Positions 1 through 11,290 of a stretch of 64,000 nucleotides of DNA are shown here, in pieces. Source of the DNA: Cristatella mucedo (lineage: Eukaryota; Bryozoa; Phylactolaemata; Cristatellidae); NCBI GenBank assembly GCA_009760855.2, contig WPIO01000006.1, positions 8,565,001 to 8,629,000 of the forward strand, in the 5' to 3' direction. Below the pieces are notes generated by a model. That model saw nothing but the letters and a program-made list of their open reading frames with translations, was not told the DNA's origin and did no database searches. Both the position numbers and the translations under genes were made by a program. Every line of letters starts with the position of its first letter. Within the stretch, counting starts at the first letter, position 1.

Positions 1-554
1 ATTTTTCAACGATAAATTTAATTTCATAAAATGTATACGTCCATGCGGGTAGCAAAGAGGCACTGAGTCACATTGATGTGCTAACCATCTTAAAATGTAT
101 AGTAACTAGCAGTTAAGAATAACGGGCAGATTCTATGTATGCATGGCTATTGCTTATCAAAGAGAGGCAAAGCACGACTTCCGATTATCGTGAGCACTCT
201 GGCAGCTTTCCAATATGCCAGCCCAGCTGTTCCAATAAGAAGCTGGGAAGGACCAGTCACCAATTAGGGCGACAGCATACCAGGTTGCAGTAGCGCAGAG
301 CAAGCTGCTGGAATACAATTGCCACCCTTTAAAAAACCTTTTAAAAATTATTAGTCTTGTGAAGTTATAGCCTTTTAATATTCAATTTCAACTACAAGAG
401 TGCATGTTGCAGCGACATGTGCAAATTAGAAAATTATCTTCCCTGTTGTCACTCTTCATTGATGTACTATTGTAGTAGTGCTATAAATATACCGTAATGG
501 TCTCAATGTAAATGAGACATCGGTGACTGCCAGACTTATATTACACAAGTATAC
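1..554. other. No recognisable gene
   Basis: Moderately AT-rich sequence with no open frame resembling a known family on either strand. No repeat shared with the rest of the window was noticed here. Confidence 0.4.
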
Positions 555-790
555 AATATTAATAATAAGAACTTTGTGAAGGGCCTTCAGACAACTAGAT
601 CTTTTTCAAGGTACTTTACATTCTCCTGTAAAGGAAGCATTTCAATGTGGTTAGTGATTGCATGCCCAATGACACCACAAATAGGTACATAGTAGACAAT
701 TCATATGGACCCGGCAAATGCTTCAAGTAAGACGTGCCTTTTAGCTTCTTTTTAAATGTCATCCAGTCACAGGTTGTCTTGACTTCCCCT
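555..790 (-). repeat. Old LINE 3'-end fragment (L2/CR1-like)
   Basis: This resembles, with many differences, the minus-strand 3' part of the LINE at 33.7-34.0 kb: a short hairpin-like 3' end, then the stretch encoding the ORF2 C-terminus. It is a decayed relic recognised only by comparison within the window. Confidence 0.5.
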
Positions 791-1424
791 CGACAAGGCG
801 TGCATGGCGGAGCCGAGACACCCACTGTGCATTAACCAAAGCTAAAGGTTCCCTAACTGTTCACTCTGGCATGTTGAATACTCACCCCTTGTCAAAGTAC
901 TTATGCATATGCATATGCAAATACTGATAGACGGTAAGTTCAGAACAAAAAAGCCTCCTCGTACTGAAAACATCAAATGCCTACGACCTCGAATGCTGCT
1001 TTATGACGGTCAGCGCTGCTACACACTTTCAGAGCACGACAAACAAGCAGAAACCAGAGAACCGAACGACGATTGTCACTCTCAGTAGCCAGCTCCTCTA
1101 CGCACCGCCGCTCTCACGGAGCTAAAATTCATTAACTCGCCCTGTAAGAGAGGATATCTGAAACATAACTCCATGCTTAAAATTTGAAACACGGCTGATC
1201 TCCGTTAGGCCACGGATTTCTTGCCTTAGCGTGCACACTCTTCATTGCCAATCATTAGTCGGTGCTACATTGACCCTAACTGCCATGCTCAACAAATTCA
1301 AAATGATTGCAACTGGATTTACTGCAACGGGAGACACCTGGCATTGGGCCACTCTTTGAAAGGATATTTTGCCTAAATGCATGGGTTTCACGGCTACGGA
1401 TACTATGCAAGCAGACAGTGCCAA
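791..1424. other. No recognisable gene
   Basis: Short open frames only, none with recognisable domains. Nothing assigned. Confidence 0.4.
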
Positions 1425-1427
1425 TTG

Positions 1428-1625
<198 letters not shown>

Positions 1626-2399
1626 TGTATATAACAGCAGCAGTGTTCCCTAGCATCATCTGTCACGTGACATCTTTACCTTGTCCGGAGGCAACCCTGA
1701 ACAATCCATGTCCGATAATCGAAACGATTCCAATAACCTAAAAGAGGAATAAAACCATGGAATTGCCATTCCAAAAAAAGAAGGCACACAAGGCATATCG
1801 GCACTGCAGCTGATATTTCGAGATAAAAATGAGCAGACATACGATTGGGCTAATCCAGAAGACGAGCATGAATGCCGTGTTAGAGGCAATCATCCAGGAA
1901 ATTGAGCGAATGGACAGGAGCGCACTCAAGCACAAAGCGTTTCACTCTAGCTCCCACCAATAGCACCAACTGTGGGCTCTCGAGGAGAGAGGGGAGTCGG
2001 GTCCTAATCTCTTTCTTAACACTCGGATTACGTTGGATAGCGAGTCGTGAGACACGTGGCTTATGCCAAGCCCTAATGGTGAGTAGATAAAGCAGGTGAA
2101 GCGCGCTAGGTTTCAGACAAAGGCAGCAACAGCAGATGGCAGCAGAGCTAACGGGCAGCGAAAGTTGCACGAAAGCTAGCTAGCAGCTACCTTGTAATAA
2201 CTACATCAGTGCTACCTGGAGCACGAAACCGGAGTACCTGACCAGCTCAGCCAAGCAAGCACCCATTCACAAGTGTGACAGCTAGGTGTCTTGGCCAAGC
2301 CTTTGCCATCAGTCAGCAAGAGAAAAAAGAACAGCCAGTGCACACCCCTCCAGCACATCTTTACAATCATCCGGTACGTACGACAAGGTAAAAAATAAA
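1626..2399. other. No recognisable gene
   Basis: Unassigned sequence. Open frames of 60-96 codons occur on both strands but show no domain or sequence-logic evidence of coding. Confidence 0.4.
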
Positions 2400-2552
2400 T
2401 AAAATGCTATCTGATTCAACAGCCTCATTTGCTTAGTGGCAGAAGAGCCTTGACGGCTATCAGCACCTCTTGCAGTTGGCAATACAGGATCACCAACTGC
2501 CGGATTCGAACCCACGACCAAGGTCGTTAAGAACTACCACCTTGCCTCCCAG
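2400..2552 (-). repeat. tRNA-derived SINE, minus strand
   Basis: On the minus strand the unit reads through a tRNA-like head with a B-box-like GGTTCGAATCC and a body shared with the copies at 5.1, 27.9 and 44.3 kb. The duplicated gccttgacggctatc-type block is diagnostic of this family within the window. It is a retroposed repeat, not a working tRNA. Confidence 0.75.
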
Positions 2553-2919
2553 GCTATCAATGGCTCACAAGATCGTTTAAGCAAATATGCAATCAGGTAC
2601 TATAACACACTATTCAGCGATGCCAACATGCTAATTATAGAACATGGCATGGCAACAGTAATAGAAAAATAGGTATCAGCTAGAAACAAGGTGTAACGTC
2701 GGTTTCTCTTTCATGCAAGCCATTCTCCTAACACCATAATAACTGCTACCAAATAATTGCTTGTGTGCACTATTCACAGTAAATGTATGGCTGGCTGACT
2801 AGTTTGAAATGTGGTTGTTGTTGAATTATTCGAGTTACATCTGATTTGCTTTTAATTTCTTGCAAACCCCTAGCTCTCTAAAGTGACTAAGTCTCTAGGA
2901 ACATTATGATATACTTCAA
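2553..2919. other. No recognisable gene
   Basis: AT-rich, with no supported feature. Confidence 0.4.
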
Positions 2920-3245
2920 TATATAGCTCTACACTGCCACAAAGACTGTGTGGGTGTTTTGCGTAGAGTTTTGAATGGCTCACTCAAAGCCTAACTGGCT
3001 TTCGGTTTGCATTCGGTAGCCAAAAGACTTCATCTCATGCGACAAAGAGAATGTGAGAAGCCTAGCTGAGTCAGAAGAGCTGCTGAGGTAATGAGTAGCA
3101 TGGATGTAGCAGCTCAGGAGGGCTCGGAAACATGTGCCATAGTCGGTAGCGGGAGAGTAGCTGTCGTTGTGTAAGAATCGTGAAAGCACGAGCTCACAGT
3201 CTAAGACCTGCAGAGCAAAAGCTTCTGCAGCCAACGGCATTTAAG
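2920..3245 (+). repeat. Dispersed repeat family R1, copy 1
   Basis: It shares an ordered series of blocks with FN3 introns at about 53.9, 57.55 and 61.2 kb, with 31.6 kb, and (inverted, split by a LINE) with 33.6 and 35.85 kb. Landmarks are an actgccaca..gactgtgtggg block, then ctaactggctttcggt, then a gagtcag..agctgctgaggtaatg block. No coding capacity is evident, so it is probably a non-autonomous element. Confidence 0.65.
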
Positions 3246-4159
3246 CAGAGGAATGGAACAGGTCCCCATATTATCATCAGGACGATGGCAGATTGAACGT
3301 CTGTTTTGTCGGCAAACGGTGCATTTTGTGGTTCTGTATGTTTGTTCCATCGAAGCCTGGTGATATCGCAGGTAGCACGGTTGAGTAGGGTTTTTCCATC
3401 GCATGCCGATGCCACTAGATGCCAATTTCTCTAGTGGCATTCCACAGTTTTTGCTGCACGAGCAGAGCCTCCGATGCAGGTAATGCATCAGCAGCACCTT
3501 GGTGACACTCTGGCACGCCCAATTCGGTCTCCATGGGAACTCTCCATGTGGTGGCACATCATCCATCCATCCACGTCCCGATGCCCATAGGAGCCAACCA
3601 GGACGTACCCTTCAAGGAAAGACTGGGCACGACAGACAGCAACTAGCGAAGCTGCATGCACTAGCTTTTACATTGCAGCTGCTGCACTATGTTGTATGTC
3701 GGCCCAAGAGACGGGTGGGACGCAAAGGCCCACAGCTACTAACTGTAGCGGGGCGAACTTGAGTCACTACGGTTCGAACAGCGAAACAATAGTCTGGGAG
3801 CAGCCTCACACGCGAGCTCTGCAGATACCAATCAAGCGTCAGCATACTAGCCAAGGACTGGCGAGCGAGAGAGATACGCACTGTAGAAGAACTCGACGGT
3901 TCGCGAGCTGTCCACAACCTATCTCAGCTACGATCTTACGTTCTTTCCGCGTTGCCGGTGGAGGCAAGCGTCTGCTATCCGAAACGGTACCTAGCTTCGC
4001 AGCGCTGGCGCCGCCGACGACGAGCGTTTCAGCAGGCAGGCCGATGCCGGCGTAGCTATCCGCGGCGAGCGTGCGCCGGTCGAGTACGCCAACCGCCGGC
4101 GGGGTGCCGACGAGGCAAGAGTGCAAGACGCAGCTGCGTCGATGAGCGCGATGCGTCGA
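3246..4159. other. Unassigned, becoming CpG-rich
   Basis: GC and CpG content rise from about 3.7 kb. Open frames of up to 121 codons exist on both strands, overlap each other and show no known domain. It could be a promoter or first-exon region, but nothing proves this. Confidence 0.3.
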
Positions 4160-4292
4160 CTACAGGTTTGGTCCAGCGGTTAAGGTACTCGCCCCGACCA
4201 AGGTCTGGCTGAGGTCGTGGGCTCGAGCCCGGAGGCATATGTGAAGCGCCTGTATAGAGATTAAGTTCTCTTGGGGCGCTATACAAATGCAT

Positions 4293-4333
<41 letters not shown>

Positions 4334-4335
4334 GA
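4160..4335 (+). repeat. tRNA-derived SINE with LINE-like 3' tail
   Basis: The head has a tRNA-like A-box region (tggtccagcggttaaggta) and a B-box-like GGGCTCGAGCCC. The tail (agcgcc..agattaagttctct..ggcgct) matches the 3' terminal hairpin of the LINE family in this window, read on the sense strand. It ends in an (AT)n run at 4,292-4,335. A related minus-strand copy lies at about 43.8 kb. Confidence 0.75.
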
Positions 4336-5069
4336 GACGAGCACGATGAGCTCGACGAGCGCGATGAGCGCACGACTCACGTATAGCGCCTTCATCCCTC
4401 GAAATACGCGGCGCACAAGGTGTGCGGTCTGGTCACTTCCTTTTAGGTCCGATAAAGAAGCTGCGGCGGCGTAGACGACGGCCCGTCAGGCGCCGGCTCG
4501 GCCCGCATTCGCTCCAAACCGGACGACCGCGTCCGAGCGATGCGTGGAGTTCTCTCAGTTGTCCGTATTAGGTCAGAAGACCGACGCGAACGTCGCCGGA
4601 CGGCGGCCCCCGGCCAGCGGACAGACACCCAGACGGCCAGGAAGTAACCAGCTAAACCCGTCCCAGCGCGCCCTAGGTAGTACAGGCGGCGGAGGCAATA
4701 GCGAGCCGCGTCGGCTTGCGTCTTTTGGTTTGCATTGGGATCAACGAATGTTAATCACTTTAGAGACAAATTTAAATACATCTGCTTTAATTCTAGGATA
4801 TATATGAAAAACTAGCTAAACCCTGGATCAGGACGAGAAAGGGAAGCCGACTGCCGATGACCGAGCAACAGGCAAACTTGGTTCGATTCATGAATTAAAT
4901 TTTCAAAGTGAGGTTGGGCAGTATCGTGTCCTGTAGCTCTTGAGTGCAATCTAGGTGCATGGTTTCAAAATGATCATTCATTAGATTGTCACGTCAGCTC
5001 CATGCATACATTCACCTGTGTTTCCGCATTCAAAAATTGAGCCACCTTAAAATACGGATGCTACTGCCA
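4336..5069. other. Unassigned, CpG-rich then AT-rich
   Basis: 4,340-4,730 is CpG-rich with Arg-rich low-complexity frames on both strands. The remainder is AT-rich. No feature is supported. Confidence 0.35.
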
Positions 5070-5240
5070 ATTTACGGTGAGCAGTAATGGCACAGTAGAT
5101 AAGGCGGTTGCTTTAACAATTTAATCCCGTGGTCATGGGTTCAAATCTTGCTGCGGTCGATTCTTTATCCGCAAGTGGTGGTGATAGCCTTAGGAATTTA
5201 TCTGACTCTATACAAAAAGGCTGTAAAATAAACTATGACA
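5070..5240 (+). repeat. tRNA-derived SINE, plus strand
   Basis: Sense copy of the family at 2.4 and 44.3 kb: a taaggcggttgc head, a B-box-like GGGTTCAAATC and a shared body ending near ataaactatg. It is diverged and is not a functional tRNA gene. Confidence 0.7.
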
Positions 5241-5329
5241 CTGGTAGGTCTTCTCGAGTGATGCGAGGCTGTCAGCTGGCGAAAAAACTCAGCAGCCAGG
5301 CTGATCTGTCGTGAACGTCACAGTTGCCC

Positions 5330-5543
5330 ATTAAACCTTTTTTCACCGACCTGCACTGGCGACCACATCAAGCTGCGATTCGACAAAAGGTTTTGTCACT
5401 TACTTTTAGATTCTTTCATTCTTTTACTCAGGCCTGCCTATCCGAAGTACTTTCCAACCAGGCCAGGATTCGTACCACCTGAGCTTCAGACTCAAGTCGC
5501 TTACCTATACTCCACAGAAACCTCAAATCCTTTGGAGACCATG
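5330..5543 (+). mobile_element. LINE fragment, left of the Polinton insertion
   Basis: It aligns with the LINE at 39,090-39,300, the end of ORF2 encoding the conserved C-terminal tail. It stops at gaccatg (5,537-5,543), exactly where the Polinton terminus begins. The same LINE continues beyond the right Polinton end at 26,938. It is sense orientation and decayed. Confidence 0.85.
5537..5543. repeat. Polinton target-site duplication, left copy
   Basis: gaccatg is repeated at 26,938-26,944. Polintons normally make 6-base duplications, and accatg within this 7-base match fits. One extra C follows on the left before the terminal AGTATG. Confidence 0.8.
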
Positions 5544-5544
5544 C

Positions 5545-5846
5545 AGTATGTGATTTTTCCATTTCGCACCCTGACCCTCACCCAAGCACACTCCAAAATT
5601 CGACCTCGCATCGCTCGGTCTCCTTTTGAAGTGGCCCTCCTGAGTGTCACAGTCCGAAAAAGAAAAATCAAATCCTACTCCAACAGGTGTTGCTTCGGTG
5701 CAATGGAAAACAATAGACTACTCACTACATTCCAAAAACTTAGTTATATATTATAGTAATTTTTGTCAGAGTTTCTAAATTTGATTTAAAGAAAAATATT
5801 TATATTCTATAGGATGTCTGAAATATATTTATTTTCATGGCGTGAG
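5545..5846 (+). repeat. Polinton left terminal inverted repeat
   Basis: It matches the reverse complement of 26,645-26,937 through most of its length, from AGTATGTGATTTTTCC at the outer end to ATTTTCATGGCGTGAG at the inner end. It contains a short block (around 5,803-5,816) missing from the right arm, and that block holds the TATAGGATG start of the polymerase gene. Confidence 0.93.
5808..5816 (+). promoter_or_regulatory. TATAG start motif of polB
   Basis: TATAGGATG: the shared motif abuts the ATG at 5,814, inside the left terminal repeat. Confidence 0.55.
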
Positions 5847-8800
5847 GGAGAGTCTTTCAACGACCATGCAAAAAGATTAGTATTTTCTTATGAGCAGCGT
5901 TGTAATGTTAAGCCTTCTTTTACTTAGAAGTAAGGCAAGTCAACTAGAATTGTTCATTATCCAGTTTGTGCAGTTGATATAAAAGAATTGATTGAACGTG
6001 TTTCTGTTAATAAAATAATTAAACCAAAAAAATCAGAAAGTAAAAATTGTTTTTATAAGGAAGCAAGACGTCTTTGTAAGATAGATACTAGTGGATGGTT
6101 TTTAGGTAGAAAGAGTACTAGTGGTAGTTTAATAGATTATGAGTATGAAGGTTTTGAGGCAGAAGATGCAGATTTAGAACTGTTTAAGAAAAAAGTCTCT
6201 CCTGGGTTAATAAATGTTACAAAAGATATCTCTACCCAATATGGCAATGAGAAAATAAGTTTTCCTTTGCAATTAAAGATAGAAAATGCTAAGAAAGACA
6301 TTATCTATGCTCCAATTAATGGTCTTTCCCCAATAGCATTAAGTAAAGTTTCTAATTTTAATTCAATAATCGATAAACGTTTTGCAAAGATTAATGAAAC
6401 GGTAGATGAATGCAATGAATTTGGCTCTTCTTGTAGAATTGTTGGCATATCTAATGCATTTGCAAAGTTTACAGTTTTTATTCCACAAATTGGAGGCTTG
6501 TATTGTGAATTACGTATCAAGTTAAAAAATAAGAGATGTGTTATAAATATAAAAAATACAGATGATAACTTTTTTGTATTGTGGTGTGTTCTGAGAGCAT
6601 TACATCCCAGAGAGAATCATCCAGAAGCAATTCATGATTTAAGACAAATAATTCTTGAGAAATATTCTGATATACTGCCTTTAATAAAACATCTATTCTT
6701 TCCTACAGATGATAAAGATCCAAGAAACCAGTTTATGGTTAATGGTAATGTGCCAATTAGAGCAGAAGATATTCCAAAACTTGCAAAATGTTTCAATAAA
6801 TGTTTATGAGTATAATAATTCAGTTTATTCATTAATTCGTTTGTTCAGAGGAAAGTGAAAAACATATAGATTTGCTTCTTTATTCTTATTGAGGAAGATC
6901 TCACTATGTACTAGTAACAAATTGTAATGCACTTTGTAGAACAGATAAAGATAACGGTAGAACAAGATTATTTTGTAAAAGATGTCTCTCAAGGTTCCAT
7001 GAGCAAGAAAAGTTGGATAAACATGTCGCAGATTGCAATTCAGAGCATTGTGGAACCTCAAGAATAAAATTGCCAGCAGCTAATACAAGAAAAGACGGAA
7101 CAGGAGATTTAGTTATGTTTAGAGATTTTGACAAAATGATAAAGTCGCCATTACCGCATATGCAGATTTTGAATGTTTACTAGGAACAATTGATAAACCA
7201 GAAGAATCAGTAAAAGGATCTGTAAATCAACATAGACCTTGTTCTGCTGGCTATATAATTGTAAATCATGAAGGAAAGATTGTAACAGAGTATAAGCAAA
7301 CTTTTGGTGCCGACTGTGTTAAGGATTTTATTGTATCTTTAAAGAAAGATTGTAAAGAACAGATAGAGAATCTAAAAGTAATACTTAAAAAATATGAAGT
7401 TTTTGATCGAGAAAATATGCCAAAAGAAGAAAAAGAAAATTACAATAATGCATCTGTCTGTTGGATTTGTGGAAAATGCTTGACTGAAGATCAAAAAGTT
7501 CTTGATCACTGTCATCTTAGTGGAAAATATAGAGGTACGGCGCATGATGTATGCAACAAAAAACAAAGAATTTGCACAAAAAACTTTAAACTTTCTGTTT
7601 ATATTCATAATCTAAGAGGATATGATTCACATCTGATTGTTAGTGCGCTTAACTGCGATGAGGAAAAGAAACAAGTAATTGCCAATAACAAAGAGAAGTT
7701 AATAACAATAAGTTTTGGAAATCTTTTTTTAGAGATTCATATCAATTATTACAAAATCCACTTCATAGATTGGTAAAAAATCTGTCTAAAGCAAATGATA
7801 AGTTCGATATAATGAGGCAACACTTTGAAAAGATTGATGATAGAAAGATGTCACTACTAACAAAAATGGTATTTACCCATGTGAGTACATGGATTCTTTT
7901 GCTAAATTTGATGAGACAAGTTTACCACCAATTGAAAAGTTTTATTCAAGGAATCGTGGGCGTATTTCAGAAGAAGATTATGCTCATGCAAACAAAGTTT
8001 GGAAAGCTTTTGAAATAAAAACACTAAAAGAATACCACGATTTATATTTAAAGATTGATGTTTTAGCATTAGCAGATGTTTTTGAGAGATTTCGTGATCT
8101 AATAATTACACATTATTAGATAGATCCTGCAAAGTTTATAACAACTCCGCAATTAACTTGGACAGCAGGATTCAAATATATAGGAGTTGTTCTTGAATTG
8201 TTAACTGATCCAGATATGTATCTATTCTTTGAAAAAGGAATTCGAGGAGGGATGACGCAAGTATCAAAACGTAAAGCTAAAGCAAATAATAGTAGATGTA
8301 GCAATTTCAATCCAGATAAGTTGAAGTCATACTTATTATATATTGATGCGACAAATCTCTATGGCTGGGCTACGAAACAATCTCTACCAACTGGAGGTTT
8401 TAATTTCTTATCAACCCAAAAAGTAAAATCGTGGAATGAAAATAAAAACGATATAGTTAACAAATTTAAACCTTCATCAAATGAAGGTTATGTTCTTGAA
8501 GTTGATATACATTGTCCAAAAGATAAACAAGATTTATTTTCTGACTATCCTTTACTTCCTGAAAACAAGACGATAAAAAAGAATAAACACTCAGAGTATC
8601 AAAACTATTTTAATAGGGGAAACGACCCAGTTGAAAAGTTGACATTGGATTTGGAACCAAAACAAAAGTATGTTATTCATTATCTTAATCTTAAGAATTG
8701 CACTGAATAAGGATATGAGCTAACACATATTCAGAGAGTATTAGAGTTCGATCAGTCAAATTGGCATACATTGATGACAATACAAAACTTAGAGGTAAAG

Positions 8801-9846
8801 CAGCAAATGATTTTGAAAAAGATTTCTTCAAGTTATTAAATAACTCATTCTTTGGTAAGACAATGAAAAATGTTGGAGATAGAAAAAATGTTGAGTTACC
8901 TAATGAAAATGTAGATGAAGAGTTGGCTAAGATGAATAAAATCTATAGAAGTCCAAGATTTGTAGATAGAAAGATATTAACTAATAGCATTATTTGCATA
9001 GAAAGTAGTAAGGAATCTGTAACTTTAAACAAACCTATTTATGTTGGATTTTGCATACTTGATTTATCTAAAGTATTGATGCTGAAATTCTATTATCTAA
9101 CAATAAAAAAGATATGGATCAAAAATAAACTTGATGTATACTGATACTGATTCACTCGTCATGGATATTTTTACTGAGGATGTTTATAGAGACTTTATTG
9201 ATTACCCAGAATCATTTGATCTAAATACTTTTCCAGATGATTATCCATTTTGGAATGATGAGAGAGCAAAAAGTATTATAAAAGGAAACAGTAAAATTGT
9301 TGGGAAATTTAAAGATGAGATAACAGATAAGGTAAAAGCAGAAATATTAGATGAATGTGTTTTTCTAAGACCAAAACTTTACTCTTATACTATCTACACT
9401 GATAAAGAAGTATATGATGATAAAGGAAAATCAATAGGAATAGTTAAAAAAAAATGTGTGAGGTGAATGAAATGCTTGAAGGGGAAAAAAACAAATAGGA
9501 CAATCTAAAAAAGATAAAGGTGTAAAAAACTTGTTGTCAATAAATACTTGAAACATGAAGACTTTAAAAACTGCTTAGATGAAAAGGTAGAAAAAAGTGT
9601 GAGCAATCATTGATTAGAAGTGAAAAGCATGTAATGTATACAATTAAGCAAAACAAAGTAGCATTGTCTGCCTTTGATTCAAAACGATACTGGTTGGTCT
9701 GTGGAATCTGTAGTTACGCTTATGGACAATATATAATTGCTGATGCGTTGAGTTATAATCTAAATCCAGGACGATATAATACTTGTAATATTGGTGAATT
9801 AAAGAATATTAAAGCCACTAAAATAGATGCCAAAACGAAAGAGTGA
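5814..9846 (+). pseudogene. polB: Protein-primed family B DNA polymerase, broken
   Basis: The replicative polymerase of the element. In order I see an N-terminal region (5,988-6,809), a C-x2-C-x(n)-H-x(n)-C finger (about 6,990-7,045), Exo I YADFEC (7,159-7,176), a zinc cluster CWICGKC...DHCH...CN (about 7,460-7,560) like recombination endonuclease VII, Exo II LRGYDSHL (about 7,610), Exo III YLKIDVLALADVF (about 8,050), motif A DATNLYGWA (8,345), motif B NNSFFGK (about 8,840) and motif C YTDTDS (9,134). All catalytic motifs survive, but the frame is lost. In-frame stops lie at 5,925, 5,931, 6,807, 8,117 and 8,708. Frameshifts lie near 7,140, 7,770, 7,890, 8,760, 9,120 and 9,465. The start is set by the TATAG motif. 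Confidence 0.94.
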
Positions 9847-9994
9847 AGAAATAATTGAACCTGAATCAAAAGTAAAAGTTCAGCATGATATTCGAGAAAC
9901 AACAAGAGAGTTATATGAATTACAAATAGAAATGGAGTAAGATAGAGCAGAAGAAGAGTTAATTTTTGAGATGGCAGGAATACATTTATATTAA
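9827..9994 (+). pseudogene. Small basic/acidic ORF overlapping the polymerase end
   Basis: It starts at ATG 9,827 with MPKRKSEE, an NLS-like basic patch, and runs 55 codons with one in-frame TAA at 9,938. It overlaps the polymerase 3' end in another frame. It is charged with helical Leu/Glu spacing and no family is recognised. The clean terminal stop and compact placement make it plausible as a small viral protein. Confidence 0.4.
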
Positions 9995-10011
9995 TAAATA
10001 AAATTCATTAT

Positions 10012-10021
10012 TATAGAAATG
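10012..10021 (+). promoter_or_regulatory. TATAG start motif
   Basis: TATAGAAATG, with the ATG at 10,019 opening the small acidic gene. Confidence 0.5.
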
Positions 10022-10173
10022 GAAAAGTTGAAAATGAATATGAATCTGAATATGAAGAGTCTGATAGTGATGATCCTGATTACAATCCAGAGGAATCAGA
10101 ATATGAAAGTGATGAATATGAAAGTGAAGATTGATATGAATACAATTATGTAAACGAAGAAGATGAACTATAA
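10019..10173 (+). pseudogene. Small highly acidic protein, frameshifted
   Basis: After an apparent one-base slip just past the ATG, the frame becomes extremely acidic and Tyr-rich (repeats of EYES and SDEYESED type), with one in-frame TGA at about 10,132 and a terminal TAA at 10,171-10,173. The bias of only one frame supports coding. Acidic tails of this sort occur in DNA-mimic or histone-binding proteins, but no function can be assigned. Confidence 0.45.
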
Positions 10174-10185
10174 CAAATTTATATT

Positions 10186-10196
10186 TATATAGAATG
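10186..10196 (+). promoter_or_regulatory. TATAG start motif
   Basis: TATATAGAATG, with the ATG at 10,194. Confidence 0.55.
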
Positions 10197-10430
10197 AATG
10201 TTTCTAGAATTCTTAGTTGTGAACAATCAAGATATATGGCTCTTAAAATTTGTCTACAAAAGTGAAAGAGAGTAGATCAAAGAATTGTCAAGCATTCACT
10301 TGATAAACTTATTCCAGACTTGGATAGCTCGTACACTGCTGTTCTAGTTGAGATTAGCGATAATTGTAATAAACTAATGGAATGTAGAAGTAAAATAAAT
10401 ACAATGTTCTTAGAAGCAGAAAAGAAATAA
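10194..10430 (+). pseudogene. Small ORF of unknown function, one stop
   Basis: 78 codons from the motif-linked ATG to TAA 10,428-10,430, broken by a TGA at 10,263-10,265. It begins MNVSRILSCEQSRYMALKIC. The second half is helical and polar. No family is recognised. It sits in a run of four small genes between polB and the 182-residue gene. Confidence 0.5.
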
Positions 10431-10517
10431 AAAACTCCAAAAACTAAACAGGGTGTGCAAATTAATGATTTTTATTTTGAATTTTATTTTGAATTTGAGT
10501 TTTTCTTCCTAGTATAT

Positions 10518-10682
10518 ATGGAAATAACAAATAATAAAATTAGTAATGCAATTCAAGACATTAGTCAAGGTAGAAGATTAAAATTAAATGATAAACTTAT
10601 CAAAATTATATTTGAAATGTGTATTCACGAAGATAAGTATGAAGAGTTAAAGATGAAAGCAAGAGAGTTAATAAAGAATTAG
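10518..10682 (+). CDS. Small hypothetical protein, 54 aa
   Basis: ATG 10,518 follows TATAT directly. An upstream Met at 10,455 would add a Phe-rich extension that looks non-coding. The protein is short and helical (ISNAIQDISQ..., ending RELIKN) with no recognised domain. The frame is intact. Confidence 0.45.
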   Translation: MEITNNKISNAIQDISQGRRLKLNDKLIKIIFEMCIHEDKYEELKMKARELIKN

Positions 10683-10715
10683 ATTTATTTTTATTTTTGT
10701 AATTTTTTATAATAG

Positions 10716-10726
10716 TATAGGAAATG
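10716..10726 (+). promoter_or_regulatory. TATAG start motif
   Basis: TATAGGAAATG, with the ATG at 10,724. Confidence 0.55.
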
Positions 10727-11272
10727 TTGGCAACTGAAGTAACTGATCCCAATCTTGCTACATCTGCAACTCTGCTTAAAGCATATGCTGATTATCTTGT
10801 CAAGTCTAGAATGACTGCTTACGATCAACAGACACTCGACTCAGATATCTCAATTATTTCTGACACATCTGTAAAAAAGTTTTATATTGATGAATGTGAC
10901 ATTGAAACACAAAAAGTAATCGCTTCTGGAATGGCAAGTGTAACAAGTGATCTTGAAGCAACAGTTAGAACTAAAGTTGATACTCTTCTTGATACACCTG
11001 GAGAAATCTTTGAATATACAACATGGATTGCTAGCCAGTTACCAACACTTTCAACAGTTATCTCAGGCGTTGCAGGAATGAAGCCTGATATCTCTGGAAG
11101 TGTTAAGGATGAATGTTATGCAATTCTACCTGATATCACTGATGGAACAAGTGCTAGACAAAAGGCAACACTTGCTGCTCTTGCTGCCGCAGTTGCTCCA
11201 GAGGTTGTCAATCCAGCAGTTGTCGATCCAAATGTTCCAGTTTCTGATACAATTCCAACAACCACACTGTAA
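10724..11272 (+). CDS. Hypothetical protein, 182 aa, intact
   Basis: One of the few uninterrupted genes of the element. It is Thr/Ala/Ser-rich and helical, with a low-complexity Pro/Val tail (about residues 155-182: VAPEVVNPAVVDPNVPVS). No catalytic motif, signal peptide or membrane segment is clear. Composition suggests a virion or scaffold protein, but that is inference. The start is fixed by the TATAG motif three bases upstream. Confidence 0.65.
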   Translation: MLATEVTDPNLATSATLLKAYADYLVKSRMTAYDQQTLDSDISIISDTSVKKFYIDECDIETQKVIASGMASVTSDLEATVRTKVDTLLDTPGEIFEYTTWIASQLPTLSTVISGVAGMKPDISGSVKDECYAILPDITDGTSARQKATLAALAAAVAPEVVNPAVVDPNVPVSDTIPTTTL

Positions 11273-11290
11273 ATAATTTATTTATATAGC

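Noticed and set aside
4160-4300. Possible functional tRNA gene
   Set aside because: It has A- and B-box-like words, but no convincing cloverleaf, and the sequence runs on into a LINE-like tail. It is a SINE.
5532-5756. Open frame at the left Polinton end, and its twin at 26,720-26,929
   Set aside because: The two similar proteins come from the terminal inverted repeats, which are non-coding ends of the element. The left one also runs across the LINE junction.
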